DNA from: CTSOIL-112 sp049291875
GTDB taxonomy: Bacteria > Pseudomonadota > Gammaproteobacteria > Burkholderiales > Burkholderiaceae
Direction: 5' to 3'
Assembly (NCBI GenBank): GCA_049291875.1
Contig: JBATQE010000064.1
Span: 13,301 to 77,300, forward strand
DNA length: 64,000 nt
The notes beneath the pieces are model-generated. The model worked only from the letters and a program-made list of their open reading frames with translations. It searched no databases and was not told where the DNA came from. Below, in pieces: positions 7,057 through 15,955 of the stretch (position 1 is its first letter; each line of letters begins with the position of its first letter). The position numbers were made by a program, and so were the translations under genes.

Positions 7057-9450
7057 TTAGTTGCGCACCGGTTTGCCAGTTGAAAGCATACCCATGATGC
7101 GTTCTTGGGTTTTCGGTTTGCCCAGCGCTTCGATGAAATTGTCACGCTCCAATTTGAGCAACCATGCTTCGTCCACCAAAGTGCCCGCTTCCACACCGCC
7201 TGCCGACAGAATGCTCGCCACGCGGGTGGCCAATTCGCCGTCGTACGCCGAAATGTAACCGCCGTCGCGCATGTTCACGATCATCGATTGCAAGGTCGCT
7301 TTCACCGAAGGACCTGCCGCCGTGATGTTGGCCGCCGCCAAAGGTGCGCGGTAGCCTGCGTTCGCCAATGCGCGCGCTTGCGATTTGGCCACAAACAGCA
7401 ATTCGTGGATGTTGAACACGATGGTGTCGGTTGGCAACAGATAACCGATGCTTTGCGCGTCGCGTGCGGATTTCGCCACGTTGGCCATCGCCACGTTTTG
7501 GAACCACGGTTTGACAAATTCGGTCAGGTTGCTGTAGCCATAGGTCGCCGCTGCATTCGATGCGCGCAGAGCCGCTTCTTTCAAGCCGCCGCCCGCAGGC
7601 ACCAAGCCCACGCCCAATTCGACCAAACCGATGTACGATTCGAGGTGCGCCACGCGGTGTGCGCAGTGCATCAAGGTCTCGCAACCGCCGCCCAGAGCCA
7701 AGCCCGCCACTGCGGCGACCACAGGCACTTGTGCGTATTTCACGCGCATTGCGGTGTCTTGGAATTTTTTCACGAATGGTTCAACCGCTTTCGCGCCGCC
7801 TTTCATGAACAATGGCATGGCCGCTTGCAAATCCGCGCCCGCAGAGAACGGGCCGCCGGTCAATGAACCGGTTTGCCAGATCACCAAGCCCGCGTATTTT
7901 TGCTCAGCCAATTCAATCGCTTGTACCAATCCGTCCAAAACGTCCGGCCCGATGGTGTTCATTTTGGTTTTGAACGAGGCGATCAGTACGTCGTCGCCCT
8001 GATCCCACAAACGGATGGCGTCGTTTTCAAATACGGTGTTGCCTGCGGTTTTCGGATCCGCCGCGTTTTCACCCAACAAGAACGCTGGGAACGCTTGACG
8101 TTGGTACACCGCCAAGTTGCTGCGCGGCACGAAGGCTTTTTTCGCAGGTGAGTACGAACCGGCCGGTGTGTGTACGGCGTCGATCTCGTTCACCCAGGCA
8201 GGCAATGGTGCGCTGGACAAGGTTTTGCCCGCAGCGATGTCTTCGGCGATCCAGCCAGCGATTTCTTTCCAACCCGCGGCTTGCCACGTTTCGAACGGAC
8301 CTTCGTTCCAGCCAAAGCCCCAACGAACGGCGAAATCGACGTCGCGTGCGTTGTCAGCAATGCTTTCCAAATGCACGGCGATGTAGTGGAATACGTCGCG
8401 GAAGATCGACCACAGGAATTGCGCTTGCGGATGATCGGTCTCGCGCAACAGTTTGAAGCGCTCTGCCGCTGGTTTTTTCAGAATGCGCGCGACCAATTCG
8501 TCCGCTTTCGTGCCACCGGCGACGTATTCGCCTTTGGCTGCGTCCAAAACTTTGATTTCTTTACCTTCTTTGCGGTAGAAGCCTGCGCCGGATTTTTGAC
8601 CCAAAGCACCTTTTTCAACCAAAGCTTTCAATACCGGCGGCACAGGGTAGTTGGCCGCGAACGGATCGTCTTTGAGGTTGTCTTCCATGGTTTTGATGAC
8701 GTGCGCCATGGTGTCCAAACCGACCACGTCGGCGGTACGGAAGGTTGCTGATTTCGCACGACCCAGTTTCGAGCCGGTCAAATCGTCCACGAGGTCAAAG
8801 CCCAAACCGTATTTTTGCGCCTCGGCCATCACGGCCAAAATCGAGAATACGCCCACGCGGTTGGCGATGAAGTTCGGGGTGTCTTTCGCGCGAACCACGC
8901 CTTTGCCCAAGGTGGTGGTGGCGAAGGATTCGAGATTGTCCATTGTCGCCGCTTCGGTATGCGTGGTCGGAATCAATTCGACCAAGTGCATGTAGCGCGG
9001 TGGATTGAAGAAATGCACGCCGCAGAAGCGTTTTTTCAGTTCGTCGTCAAAACCTTGAGCCAATTCGTTGATCGACAGGCCGGAGGTGTTGGAAGCGAAA
9101 ATGGCGTGTGGCGCGAGGTGCGGTGCCACTTTCGCATATAAATCGTGTTTCCAGTCCATGCGCTCGGCGATCGCTTCGATCACCAAATCACATTCGCTGA
9201 TTTTGTTCAAATCGGTTTCGTAGTTGGCCGCTTCGACGTATGCTGCGTCCGCTGCGTTGCCAAACGGTGCCGGGCTGAGTTTTTTCAGATTCGCCAATGC
9301 CTTTTCAACGATGCCGTTTTTAGCGCCTTCTTTGGCCGGCAAGTCAAACAAGATCACTGGAACTTTGGCATTGACCAAGTGCGCGGCAATTTGCGCACCC
9401 ATCACGCCCGCGCCGAGAACGGCGACTTTACGGATGATTAAGTTACTCAC
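7057..9450 (-). CDS. 3-hydroxyacyl-CoA dehydrogenase/enoyl-CoA hydratase
   Basis: 797 aa bifunctional beta-oxidation enzyme of FadN layout: dehydrogenase first, hydratase second, the reverse of E. coli FadB. The N-terminal NAD site is VAVLGAGVMGAQIAAHL (residues 8-24). HFFNPPRYMHLVELIP carries the dehydrogenase catalytic His, and the crotonase domain (about residues 480-690) includes GGPFSAGADLQA and VAGLALGGGCE. It hydrates enoyl-CoA and oxidises the 3-hydroxyacyl-CoA for the thiolase encoded next. A palindrome 16-33 bases before the start is a likely operator for the TetR protein at 12055-12669. Confidence 0.92.
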   Translation of the reverse strand: MSNLIIRKVAVLGAGVMGAQIAAHLVNAKVPVILFDLPAKEGAKNGIVEKALANLKKLSPAPFGNAADAAYVEAANYETDLNKISECDLVIEAIAERMDWKHDLYAKVAPHLAPHAIFASNTSGLSINELAQGFDDELKKRFCGVHFFNPPRYMHLVELIPTTHTEAATMDNLESFATTTLGKGVVRAKDTPNFIANRVGVFSILAVMAEAQKYGLGFDLVDDLTGSKLGRAKSATFRTADVVGLDTMAHVIKTMEDNLKDDPFAANYPVPPVLKALVEKGALGQKSGAGFYRKEGKEIKVLDAAKGEYVAGGTKADELVARILKKPAAERFKLLRETDHPQAQFLWSIFRDVFHYIAVHLESIADNARDVDFAVRWGFGWNEGPFETWQAAGWKEIAGWIAEDIAAGKTLSSAPLPAWVNEIDAVHTPAGSYSPAKKAFVPRSNLAVYQRQAFPAFLLGENAADPKTAGNTVFENDAIRLWDQGDDVLIASFKTKMNTIGPDVLDGLVQAIELAEQKYAGLVIWQTGSLTGGPFSAGADLQAAMPLFMKGGAKAVEPFVKKFQDTAMRVKYAQVPVVAAVAGLALGGGCETLMHCAHRVAHLESYIGLVELGVGLVPAGGGLKEAALRASNAAATYGYSNLTEFVKPWFQNVAMANVAKSARDAQSIGYLLPTDTIVFNIHELLFVAKSQARALANAGYRAPLAAANITAAGPSVKATLQSMIVNMRDGGYISAYDGELATRVASILSAGGVEAGTLVDEAWLLKLERDNFIEALGKPKTQERIMGMLSTGKPVRN

Positions 9451-9465
9451 GTTCTACCCTTTTTT

Positions 9466-9483
9466 ATCGAACGGGCGTGCGAT
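9466..9483 (-). promoter_or_regulatory. Candidate TetR operator upstream of fadN-type gene
   Basis: ATCGAACGGGCGTGCGAT is a near-perfect palindrome (ATCGAACG, two bases, CGTGCGAT) 16-33 bases upstream of the start codon. The same ATCGAACGnnCGTGC occurs 18-35 bases upstream of the TetR start at 12669, and a related copy lies at 10123-10140. Confidence 0.5.
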
Positions 9484-9514
9484 TTTTGTTTAAAAAAACA
9501 CGACCGTGGTGTGA

Positions 9515-9544
9515 AAAGAGGTAACGGCATGCTGTACCGTTACC
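9515..9544 (-). terminator. Terminator after DUF2147 gene
   Basis: GGTAACGG (9520-9527) pairs with CCGTTACC (9537-9544); on the minus strand TCTTTTC follows. It lies about 30 bases beyond the stop of the DUF2147 gene. Confidence 0.65.
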
Positions 9545-9574
9545 ACCCTCATAATGACTTAGAAATGTGTCAAA

Positions 9575-9994
9575 TTATTGGACACGTTGCCAAGTTTGGT
9601 TGCGACCCAATGCGCTGATGCCGATATAGCCGCGCACGGTCATGGAGTTGCCATTGTCGGTCAATGACACTTTGTAACGCTTGTCATTTTTTGGATCCAT
9701 GATGGTACCGCCGCCGTATTTGTTACCGCCTTCGGAGCTGACGCCCCACAACACGGTCACGCCGGCCAAGTTTTTACCTTTGTAATCGCCTTCACACGCA
9801 TTGCAGACGTTGCCGCTGAATACTTGCTGGATGCGACCGACATATTTGCCGCCTTCATTGGTGATTTTCACCAATGATTTGGCTTGACCGGTTTGGTCGT
9901 CGATGGTGCGCCATACGCCGGTCGGATCGGCCATGGCAATACCTGATACGGCCAAACCAACCAAACCCAATGCGATTTTGTTCAGTACTTTCAT
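9575..9994 (-). CDS. DUF2147 family secreted protein
   Basis: 139 aa with a clear signal peptide (MKVLNKIALGLVGLAVSG, cleavage about IAMA-D). The mature part begins DPTGVWRTIDDQTG, the hallmark of DUF2147 proteins: small periplasmic beta-rich proteins of unknown function. Two cysteines in NVCNACEG could form a disulfide. An SD (AAGGAGACTGAAAA) precedes the ATG. It sits alone between a terminator and a palindromic region; a TetR-type palindrome lies about 130 bases upstream, which hints at co-regulation with the lipid genes. Confidence 0.8.
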   Translation of the reverse strand: MKVLNKIALGLVGLAVSGIAMADPTGVWRTIDDQTGQAKSLVKITNEGGKYVGRIQQVFSGNVCNACEGDYKGKNLAGVTVLWGVSSEGGNKYGGGTIMDPKNDKRYKVSLTDNGNSMTVRGYIGISALGRNQTWQRVQ

Positions 9995-10122
9995 TTTTCA
10001 GTCTCCTTGTGTGGATGTTTTGGGCTGTTGCCCTATTTAAAACCTATAAAACCAGTCAATCAATGACCGCCTCAGCATGAGTGTGAACGTGAGTTGGTTA
10101 TCACACGATGCACATTAACTAT

Positions 10123-10140
10123 TCTAACGTACGTTCGGTT
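10123..10140. promoter_or_regulatory. Candidate TetR palindrome (AACGTACGTT core)
   Basis: The perfect palindrome AACGTACGTT at 10126-10135 lies within a sequence that, read on the minus strand, begins AACCGAACG. It matches the CGAACGnnCGT core of the two other candidate operators. It is between the acyl-CoA dehydrogenase stop and the DUF2147 start. Confidence 0.4.
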
Positions 10141-10167
10141 GACGAATAAACTATTTATTCATCAACC
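10137..10167 (-). terminator. Inverted repeat after acyl-CoA dehydrogenase gene
   Basis: GGTTGACGAATAAA and TTTATTCATCAACC form a stem with one mismatch and a very short loop about 40 bases beyond the acyl-CoA dehydrogenase stop. There is no T-tract, so its termination strength is uncertain. Confidence 0.4.
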
Positions 10168-10205
10168 GACGCACACGAATCCACTCAGGCAAAGCGATGG
10201 TTTGA

Positions 10206-11987
10206 TTAGAACCAGTCGTCTTGCATTTCTTGCAAGCAGGCCACGCCCGCACGTGCTTGGCGGATGTAACCGGCGGTTTCTGGCAGGAGCTTGGCAAAGT
10301 AGAAACGCGCTGTTGCCAATTTCGCTTTGTAGAAATCGTCTTGCTCTTGTTTTTCCAAGGCGATTTTCGCCATGCGCGCCCAGAAATACGAGAACACCAT
10401 ATGGCCAACCACGCGTTGGTACGGCACAGATGCCGCGCCGACTTCGTCTTGGTTCTGCATGGCTTTCATGCCGATTTCCATCGTGAGTTTTTGCACTTTG
10501 TCGCCGATGTCGGCCAATGGGTTGACGAATTCTTGCATTTTCGGATCAACGCCGTTGTCTTCGACAAATTTTTGCACGATGGCGCCGAAGGCACGCAATT
10601 TCGCGCCCATGTCGCCCAATACTTTACGACCGAGCAAGTCCAGCGCTTGTACGCCGTTCGTGCCTTCGTACAATTGCGTGATGCGCGCGTCACGCACGTA
10701 TTGTTCCATGCCGTTTTCGGCGATGAAGCCGTGACCGCCGAATACTTGCACGCCGTGGTTGGTACACTCAAACGCGTTGTCGGTCAAAAAGGCTTTGATG
10801 ATCGGGGTCAACAGCGCCACGTTATCCGCAGCCGCCTGACGCACCGCTTCATCCGGATGCGACAATTCTTTGTCGATTTCCAAGGCGATCCAGTAGGTGA
10901 ACGCACGCGCGCCTTCGGCATACGCACGTTGGGTCAGCAACATACGACGCACGTCTGGGTGCACGAGGATCGGATCGGCTTCTTTTTCAGGATTTTTCGC
11001 ACCGGTCAAGGCACGCATTTGCAAACGTTCTTTGGCGTAGGTGCGGGCATTTTGGTAAGAAATTTCAGTCAAACCCAAACCTTGCATACCCACGCCCAAG
11101 CGCGCCGCGTTCATCATCACGAACATCGCTTGCAAGCCTTTGTTCGGCTCACCGACCAACCAGCCCGCCGCGCCATCGAGGTTAATCACCGCAGTGGCAT
11201 TCGAGTGAATACCCATTTTGTGCTCCAACGCGCCGCAAGACACTGGATTGCGCGCGCCGAGCGAGCCGTCCGCGTTTGGCAGGAATTTCGGTACGATGAA
11301 CAGGGAAATGCCTTTGGTGCCTTTCGGTGCTTCTGGCAAGCGTGCCAACACGAGGTGAATGATGTTTTCCGCCATATCGTGTTCACCGCTGGAGATGAAG
11401 ATTTTGGTGCCGGTAATGGCGTATGAGCCGTCGGCGTTTGGAACTGCTTTGGTGCGTAAAATACCGAGATCGGTACCGCAGTGCGGCTCGGTCAAGCACA
11501 TGGTGCCGGTCCATTCGCCGGATACCAATTTAGGCAAGTAGGCGGCTTTCAATTCGTCTGAACCGTGCGCGTGCAAGCATTCATACGCGCCGTGGCTCAA
11601 ACCTGGGTACATGGTCCACGCCAAATTGGCTGAGTTCAAAGTTTCGTACAGCGCATTATTCAAGGCAATTGGCAAACCTTGGCCGCCATATTCAGGGTCG
11701 CACGACAGCGCAGGCCAACCGGCTTCAACGTATTGTTTGTACGCTTCTTTGTAGCCTTTGGGCGTGGTCACTGCGGAACCATTCAAGGTACAACCTTCTT
11801 GGTCACCGGTGTGGTTCAACGGGAAAATGACTTGAGACGAGAATTTACCGGCTTCCTCGACAATCGCGTTGAGCGTGTCAACGTCTAATTCGGCGTGTGC
11901 GGGCAATTGTTGTAATGTTGCTTCTGTGTTGAGCAACTCGTGCATGACAAATTGAATGTCACGTAGTGGTGGTACATAGCTTCCCAT
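10206..11987 (-). CDS. Acyl-CoA dehydrogenase, long (FadE-like) type
   Basis: 593 aa, the length of the extended acyl-CoA dehydrogenase subgroup with an extra C-terminal domain. FAD-binding signatures MCLTEPHCGTDLG and KIFISSGEHD are present, and the catalytic Glu is in QLYEGTNGVQALDLLGRK. It catalyses the first, FAD-dependent oxidation of acyl-CoA and passes electrons to ETF. It follows the TetR gene by 67 bases on the same strand, so the two probably form an operon. Chain length preference cannot be read from sequence. Confidence 0.92.
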   Translation of the reverse strand: MGSYVPPLRDIQFVMHELLNTEATLQQLPAHAELDVDTLNAIVEEAGKFSSQVIFPLNHTGDQEGCTLNGSAVTTPKGYKEAYKQYVEAGWPALSCDPEYGGQGLPIALNNALYETLNSANLAWTMYPGLSHGAYECLHAHGSDELKAAYLPKLVSGEWTGTMCLTEPHCGTDLGILRTKAVPNADGSYAITGTKIFISSGEHDMAENIIHLVLARLPEAPKGTKGISLFIVPKFLPNADGSLGARNPVSCGALEHKMGIHSNATAVINLDGAAGWLVGEPNKGLQAMFVMMNAARLGVGMQGLGLTEISYQNARTYAKERLQMRALTGAKNPEKEADPILVHPDVRRMLLTQRAYAEGARAFTYWIALEIDKELSHPDEAVRQAAADNVALLTPIIKAFLTDNAFECTNHGVQVFGGHGFIAENGMEQYVRDARITQLYEGTNGVQALDLLGRKVLGDMGAKLRAFGAIVQKFVEDNGVDPKMQEFVNPLADIGDKVQKLTMEIGMKAMQNQDEVGAASVPYQRVVGHMVFSYFWARMAKIALEKQEQDDFYKAKLATARFYFAKLLPETAGYIRQARAGVACLQEMQDDWF

Positions 11988-12054
11988 GATATCTCCTGAT
12001 AAAAGAAGGGACTGAACTCAAATCCGCACATCATGGGAGGGTGTTACGAAACCA

Positions 12055-12669
12055 TCATGTTGTGCGTAGATACTGCTTCAAAATGCGCTCTAAAACCTGC
12101 TTGACCATATCCATGCCGTTGTTGCGCTTCATCAAACGGACGCTTTGGTGAAACCCCAAGGTCAAACCATACAACTCAAAAATCATCAAATCAACCGGCG
12201 TATCTTCATGAAACTCGCCCGCATCAATACAGTAACGAATCGCTCGACGCAGTTGCTCTTCCCAAGCTGTCATCAAGCCCACCAATTCGTCCCGCACCAC
12301 ACCCGGGCGATCATCGTATTCCACAGCGCCGGAAATATACAAACAACCGTGCTCCGTTTCCTGCCCCAATTTATTGAACCAATTGTGCAAAATCGCGCGC
12401 AAGCGCTCCAACCCTCGGGGCAAAGCCAATGCAGGCTTCAGAATATCCGCGAGAAAGCGCGTTTCGTACTCCTTCAGCACCTCGATCAGCAACTCATCAC
12501 GCGAACCGAAATGCGAAAATACACCACTCTTACTCATATCCAGACGGTCAGCCAAGATACCGATGGTCACACCTTCCAGACCATCTCTTGACGCCACATC
12601 CAAAGCCACATCCAAAATTGCCGCACGGGTCAAATCCCCTTTGCGTACATGAGCCCGCTCTTTTGTCAT
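12055..12669 (-). CDS. TetR/AcrR family transcriptional regulator
   Basis: 205 aa with an N-terminal helix-turn-helix (LTRAAILDVALDVASRDG, then ILADRLDMSKSGVFSHFGSRDELL) and a helical ligand-binding C-terminal part. I prefer ATG 12669, with GGGAAC upstream, over the ATG at 12720 because a candidate operator (12687-12704) would otherwise lie within the gene. Its position just before an acyl-CoA dehydrogenase gene, and the repeated palindrome before the FadN-type gene, suggest a repressor of fatty-acid degradation released by an acyl-CoA. The effector is inferred. Confidence 0.88.
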   Translation of the reverse strand: MTKERAHVRKGDLTRAAILDVALDVASRDGLEGVTIGILADRLDMSKSGVFSHFGSRDELLIEVLKEYETRFLADILKPALALPRGLERLRAILHNWFNKLGQETEHGCLYISGAVEYDDRPGVVRDELVGLMTAWEEQLRRAIRYCIDAGEFHEDTPVDLMIFELYGLTLGFHQSVRLMKRNNGMDMVKQVLERILKQYLRTT

Positions 12670-12686
12670 TTTCGTTCCCAACAAAA

Positions 12687-12704
12687 ATCGAACGCTCGTG
12701 CTAT
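12687..12704 (-). promoter_or_regulatory. Candidate autoregulatory TetR operator
   Basis: ATCGAACGCTCGTGCTAT shares ATCGAACGnnCGTGC and nearly the same start-codon spacing with the site upstream of the FadN-type gene. Its position supports autorepression of the TetR-acyl-CoA dehydrogenase operon. Confidence 0.5.
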
Positions 12705-12720
12705 TTTCAACAATCCACAT

Positions 12721-12928
12721 AGTCTTGTCAATAGGCCAACGAACATTTTTTAAATAAATTTACAAAAAATTACTGCGATTTCACTATATACAGAAAAATC
12801 TGCCAAAAAACACAAAAATCCAACCGCAAAAAACTACACCATTCCAATCCACAAAACCAGTGCCCGAGCGATTTTACACACAAAACATCAGACGTAAGAC
12901 ACAGCCCAAACCAATCTACGCTACGCCC
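12721..12928. other. AT-rich intergenic region, no gene seen
   Basis: About 200 bases, very rich in A on the plus strand, separate the acyltransferase stop from the TetR promoter. No ORF or clear hairpin is apparent. From here to about 14.3 kb the plus strand is noticeably poor in G. Confidence 0.5.
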
Positions 12929-13723
12929 TTAAACCTTCTGCCCAGACAAAAGCGCTGCCTGCAACTCAGACGGTGTCGCAACCGACAAACCCGTCATCTG
13001 CGCAATCGACGCCTGCGCTGCCAAAGCCAAATCCGCACGATTCGCAAACTGACGTGCATCAATCGGCGCACCATACGCAATCTGCGCCTCAACCCCACGT
13101 GCCAAAAGCAACTGCATAAAACTTTGTCCAAACGTCGTATCGCCCGCATAGCTGGCCAACTGCGTCGGCGCCCCATCCACACGATACATCACCGCCACCG
13201 GATACACCGTCATACCATACGCCACTGCCGGTTGAAACAAATTCGTTTTAAACGGTAACAAATATGTGCCATCGGTCGTCGTCCCCTCCGGATAAAAACC
13301 GACCAAGTCACCCCCCTCAACCGCCGCACGAATCTCCTCATTCGTCTGATTAATCCGACTGCAATTACCGCGCTCCACATACAAAGTTCCCGCCAACGTC
13401 ACCAACGAACCCAAAATCGGCCAATCACGCACCTCCGATTTCGAAATAAAGCGCACCGCCTGCACCGAATTGGCCGCGAAAATATCCACCCACGACGAAT
13501 GATTCGACACCATCACACCGCGCAAATTCGGCTCAGACGGCTGTGTTGTCACTACCAAACGCACGCCCAATGTACGCAACAAAAAGCGCGACCACAGACG
13601 AATGATGCGCCGCTTTCTCGGCCAGCCAATCAAAGGAAACACCAAAGCCGTCAAAAACAAACCGCTCGACAACCACAAAGCAAAACCCAACAAACGCACA
13701 AGTGCGATTAAATAAGCGAACAT
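12929..13723 (-). CDS. 1-acylglycerol-3-phosphate acyltransferase family
   Basis: 264 aa PlsC-family membrane-associated acyltransferase. An N-terminal hydrophobic helix pair (about residues 5-35) is followed by the HX4D catalytic motif VSNHSSWVD and the phosphate-binding motif FYPEGTTTDG. It transfers an acyl group to a lysophospholipid such as lysophosphatidic acid. The FPEGT-type motif is normal; the exact substrate is open because many genomes carry several paralogues. It stands alone and its coding strand is unusually C-poor. Confidence 0.87.
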   Translation of the reverse strand: MFAYLIALVRLLGFALWLSSGLFLTALVFPLIGWPRKRRIIRLWSRFLLRTLGVRLVVTTQPSEPNLRGVMVSNHSSWVDIFAANSVQAVRFISKSEVRDWPILGSLVTLAGTLYVERGNCSRINQTNEEIRAAVEGGDLVGFYPEGTTTDGTYLLPFKTNLFQPAVAYGMTVYPVAVMYRVDGAPTQLASYAGDTTFGQSFMQLLLARGVEAQIAYGAPIDARQFANRADLALAAQASIAQMTGLSVATPSELQAALLSGQKV

Positions 13724-13816
13724 ACGTAATTTTCAATCAACGGTTAAAAAGCCAAGCAACCACACCACTCATGCGCCACCCGCGCACCATTTTATGCATC
13801 ATGCGACCAACACCCA

Positions 13817-14200
13817 TCAAACGCGCGCCACGAAACTCAAATCATCCGGGTTCAAAAACCCCAATTCCAACGCCATACGAACAATCATCGTCGATCGTGT
13901 CCCCGTGCGGCAATACAACAAAATCGGCTTCGGCGCATCACCCAACATCTGCGCGAATTGCAACGCCAAGCTTGGCGACAAATCCGCCCCCGAAAACGGC
14001 AAATGATAAAAATGCAAACCCTGCGCACGCGCCGCCGCCTCAACCGCCTGCGCCGTCGGCTGATCCGCACCGCCCTCAAAATCCGGACGATTCACCATCA
14101 CCGAAACAAAGCCCGCCTGCGCCACCTGCGCCATATCCTCAGGACACGCCTGCGGCGCCGTACCCAACAACGCCGAATGCACCGTTATGTCCAAACCCAT
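13817..14200 (-). CDS. TIGR01244-type phosphatase-like protein
   Basis: 127 aa. The LYCRTGTRST motif matches the CR[ST]GTRS signature of the TIGR01244 family, which has a dual-specificity phosphatase-like fold and is sometimes fused to a rhodanese or sulfur dioxygenase (Blh). ATG 14200 is chosen because AAGGATATTT precedes it; the upstream extension to 14284 lacks support. There is no signal peptide. Function is unknown beyond a probable phosphatase or sulfur-transfer-like fold. Confidence 0.75.
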   Translation of the reverse strand: MGLDITVHSALLGTAPQACPEDMAQVAQAGFVSVMVNRPDFEGGADQPTAQAVEAAARAQGLHFYHLPFSGADLSPSLALQFAQMLGDAPKPILLYCRTGTRSTMIVRMALELGFLNPDDLSFVARV

Positions 14201-14383
14201 AAATATCCTTAAAAAACGTACCCGACCAAACAACAATGCAAGATTGTAGCTTTTTTGTCTACAACAAACAACGCAGGCACGCATTTCCTATCGCGATCCG
14301 CGCACAAACCCAAACAAGCAGAAAACCCCGAGACCGCAAAAAAGCCAATCACAACAACATTCTCAAACTGAATCATGTCAAAA

Positions 14384-14406
14384 GAAAAGCGACCCGAAGG
14401 TCGCTT
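14384..14406 (-). terminator. Porin 1 terminator
   Basis: AAGCGACC (14387-14394), loop CGAA, and GGTCGCTT (14399-14406); on the minus strand TTTTCTTTT follows. The hairpin is identical in core to the terminator of porin 2 at 15901. Confidence 0.8.
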
Positions 14407-14433
14407 GACTGTGACAAAAGCTATGTCAACCGA

Positions 14434-15627
14434 TTAGAAGCTGTGAGACAAGCCCACGCTGTAACCGTATGCTTTGCCGCTTGTTGGAAAACCGACAAAG
14501 CCGCCGGTAGCCGCAACAGGCACACCAATGCTCTTCGCTTTCAAATAAACCGTATCCACAGAAATTGCCGTACGTTTGCTCAATTTGTGCTCATAGCCCA
14601 AACCAAGAGCCCACGCGTTATTCAAGACAGTATCAGATTCTGAGGTAGATTTACGTTTTTGGAACAAAACATACGCCGTATCGTTTGGCGTAAACCATGT
14701 ACGCACAATCGCGCCAATAGTGGTTGCTTTTTTAGCGTATACGGTATCAGCAGTGCTCAAGCCAGTAGCAGAGAAGAAACCTTTGGCCATACCTTGACCT
14801 TGCGCATAAGACACGCCGATTGCCAAAGGAATTTTTTGACCTTCGTAGAAGTTATAAGCCAAAACACCCGCCCATTCGTGCTGTTTTTTACCCAAAGCCA
14901 AAGCATTGCCTGCTACAGTAGAGCTGGCAGCAACAGGGCCATCGTTTTGGTATGCAACACGCGCCAATAAACCATGACCATAGTAACCCAAACGCGCACC
15001 ATAGCCCACTTTGGAGCCATCTGTACCTTCGCTGGTATCACCTAACGCGCCACCTTTAGTGGTCACGTCAGCGCCGAACGTAAAGCCTGAGTTCTTGTAT
15101 TCATAGAACAAACCATTGCTGTGACGTGCATTTGAAATAGCGTACAGATCGACATCGGTCACGCCATGAACACCGGTCAAACCACCCATAGTCAATTCAA
15201 CTTGAGATTTAGCACGACCTACTTTAATTTCGCCAAACGCACCTTTCACACCAACCGTCGTTTCACGATTAAACAAATCAGCAGAACCAACGTCAACATC
15301 AATATTGCCTTCCAATTTGAAAATAGCCGATACGCCATTACCCAAATCTTCTTCGCCTTTAACACCAATGTAATCTGAGCGGCGAGGTTTTTGCGACAAA
15401 GAACGGCTCAACAAACCTTGAGCTGTTGCCAAAGTATTCTTTTTAACAGCCGCTTGAACAGCAGTCAAACCTGCCACGTCTGCAGTCGCGCCATTAGCCA
15501 ACTCGCCTTTACCAAACAGGTCGTAGTATTCTGCTTCAACTTGGCCATACAAAGTCACGCTGGTCGCTGCAGAAGCCACGCCCGCAAACGAACCCAAAAC
15601 CGCCAAGGCAACCAATGATTTTTTCAT
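14434..15627 (-). CDS. Gram-negative porin (first of three)
   Basis: 397 aa outer-membrane trimeric beta-barrel porin. Signal peptide MKKSLVALAVLGSFAGVASA is followed by ATSVTLYGQVEAEY, the classic start of betaproteobacterial porins; the C-terminus ends YSVGLSHSF with the terminal Phe used by the Bam machinery. RSDYIGVKGEEDLGNG and AFGEIKVGRAKSQVEL are family segments. Start 15627 is supported by GGAGAG; 15639 is an in-frame alternative. It is the most divergent of the three porins, with its own leader and terminator. Confidence 0.93.
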   Translation of the reverse strand: MKKSLVALAVLGSFAGVASAATSVTLYGQVEAEYYDLFGKGELANGATADVAGLTAVQAAVKKNTLATAQGLLSRSLSQKPRRSDYIGVKGEEDLGNGVSAIFKLEGNIDVDVGSADLFNRETTVGVKGAFGEIKVGRAKSQVELTMGGLTGVHGVTDVDLYAISNARHSNGLFYEYKNSGFTFGADVTTKGGALGDTSEGTDGSKVGYGARLGYYGHGLLARVAYQNDGPVAASSTVAGNALALGKKQHEWAGVLAYNFYEGQKIPLAIGVSYAQGQGMAKGFFSATGLSTADTVYAKKATTIGAIVRTWFTPNDTAYVLFQKRKSTSESDTVLNNAWALGLGYEHKLSKRTAISVDTVYLKAKSIGVPVAATGGFVGFPTSGKAYGYSVGLSHSF

Positions 15628-15900
15628 TTGTCTCTCCATTAATATTTACTAATTATCACGCCAGCACCGCGCTGGGTATGATTCGCGAAACACGAAACGC
15701 TGATATTGTCTCCAATTTGTCCATTATCATGCTTTTTTCGATGACTCAATTATTACGGGTGTTCTTTTTTCTGTCCACACTATTTTTACATTTGTTGCAA
15801 AAAAACACACATTTCACGCTAAATTCTTTCACTTTGTTGTTATTTAGTGAAAAGGCCACTATAAAAATAATTCACGGCTGCATAACCGCTCAAACACAAA

Positions 15901-15922
15901 AAAGCGACCCGAAGGTCGCTTT
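15901..15922 (-). terminator. Porin 2 terminator
   Basis: AAAGCGACC, loop CGAA, GGTCGCTTT, with A residues before it that become a T-tract on the minus strand. The core is the same as the porin 1 terminator, which supports tandem duplication. Confidence 0.8.
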
Positions 15923-15955
15923 TCTCTAAACATCCGTTTTATACAAAAACTCAGA

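Noticed and set aside
12860..13258. Arg-rich plus-strand ORF opposite the acyltransferase
   Set aside because: Low-complexity basic translation produced by the G-poor plus strand; the minus strand carries a full PlsC domain.
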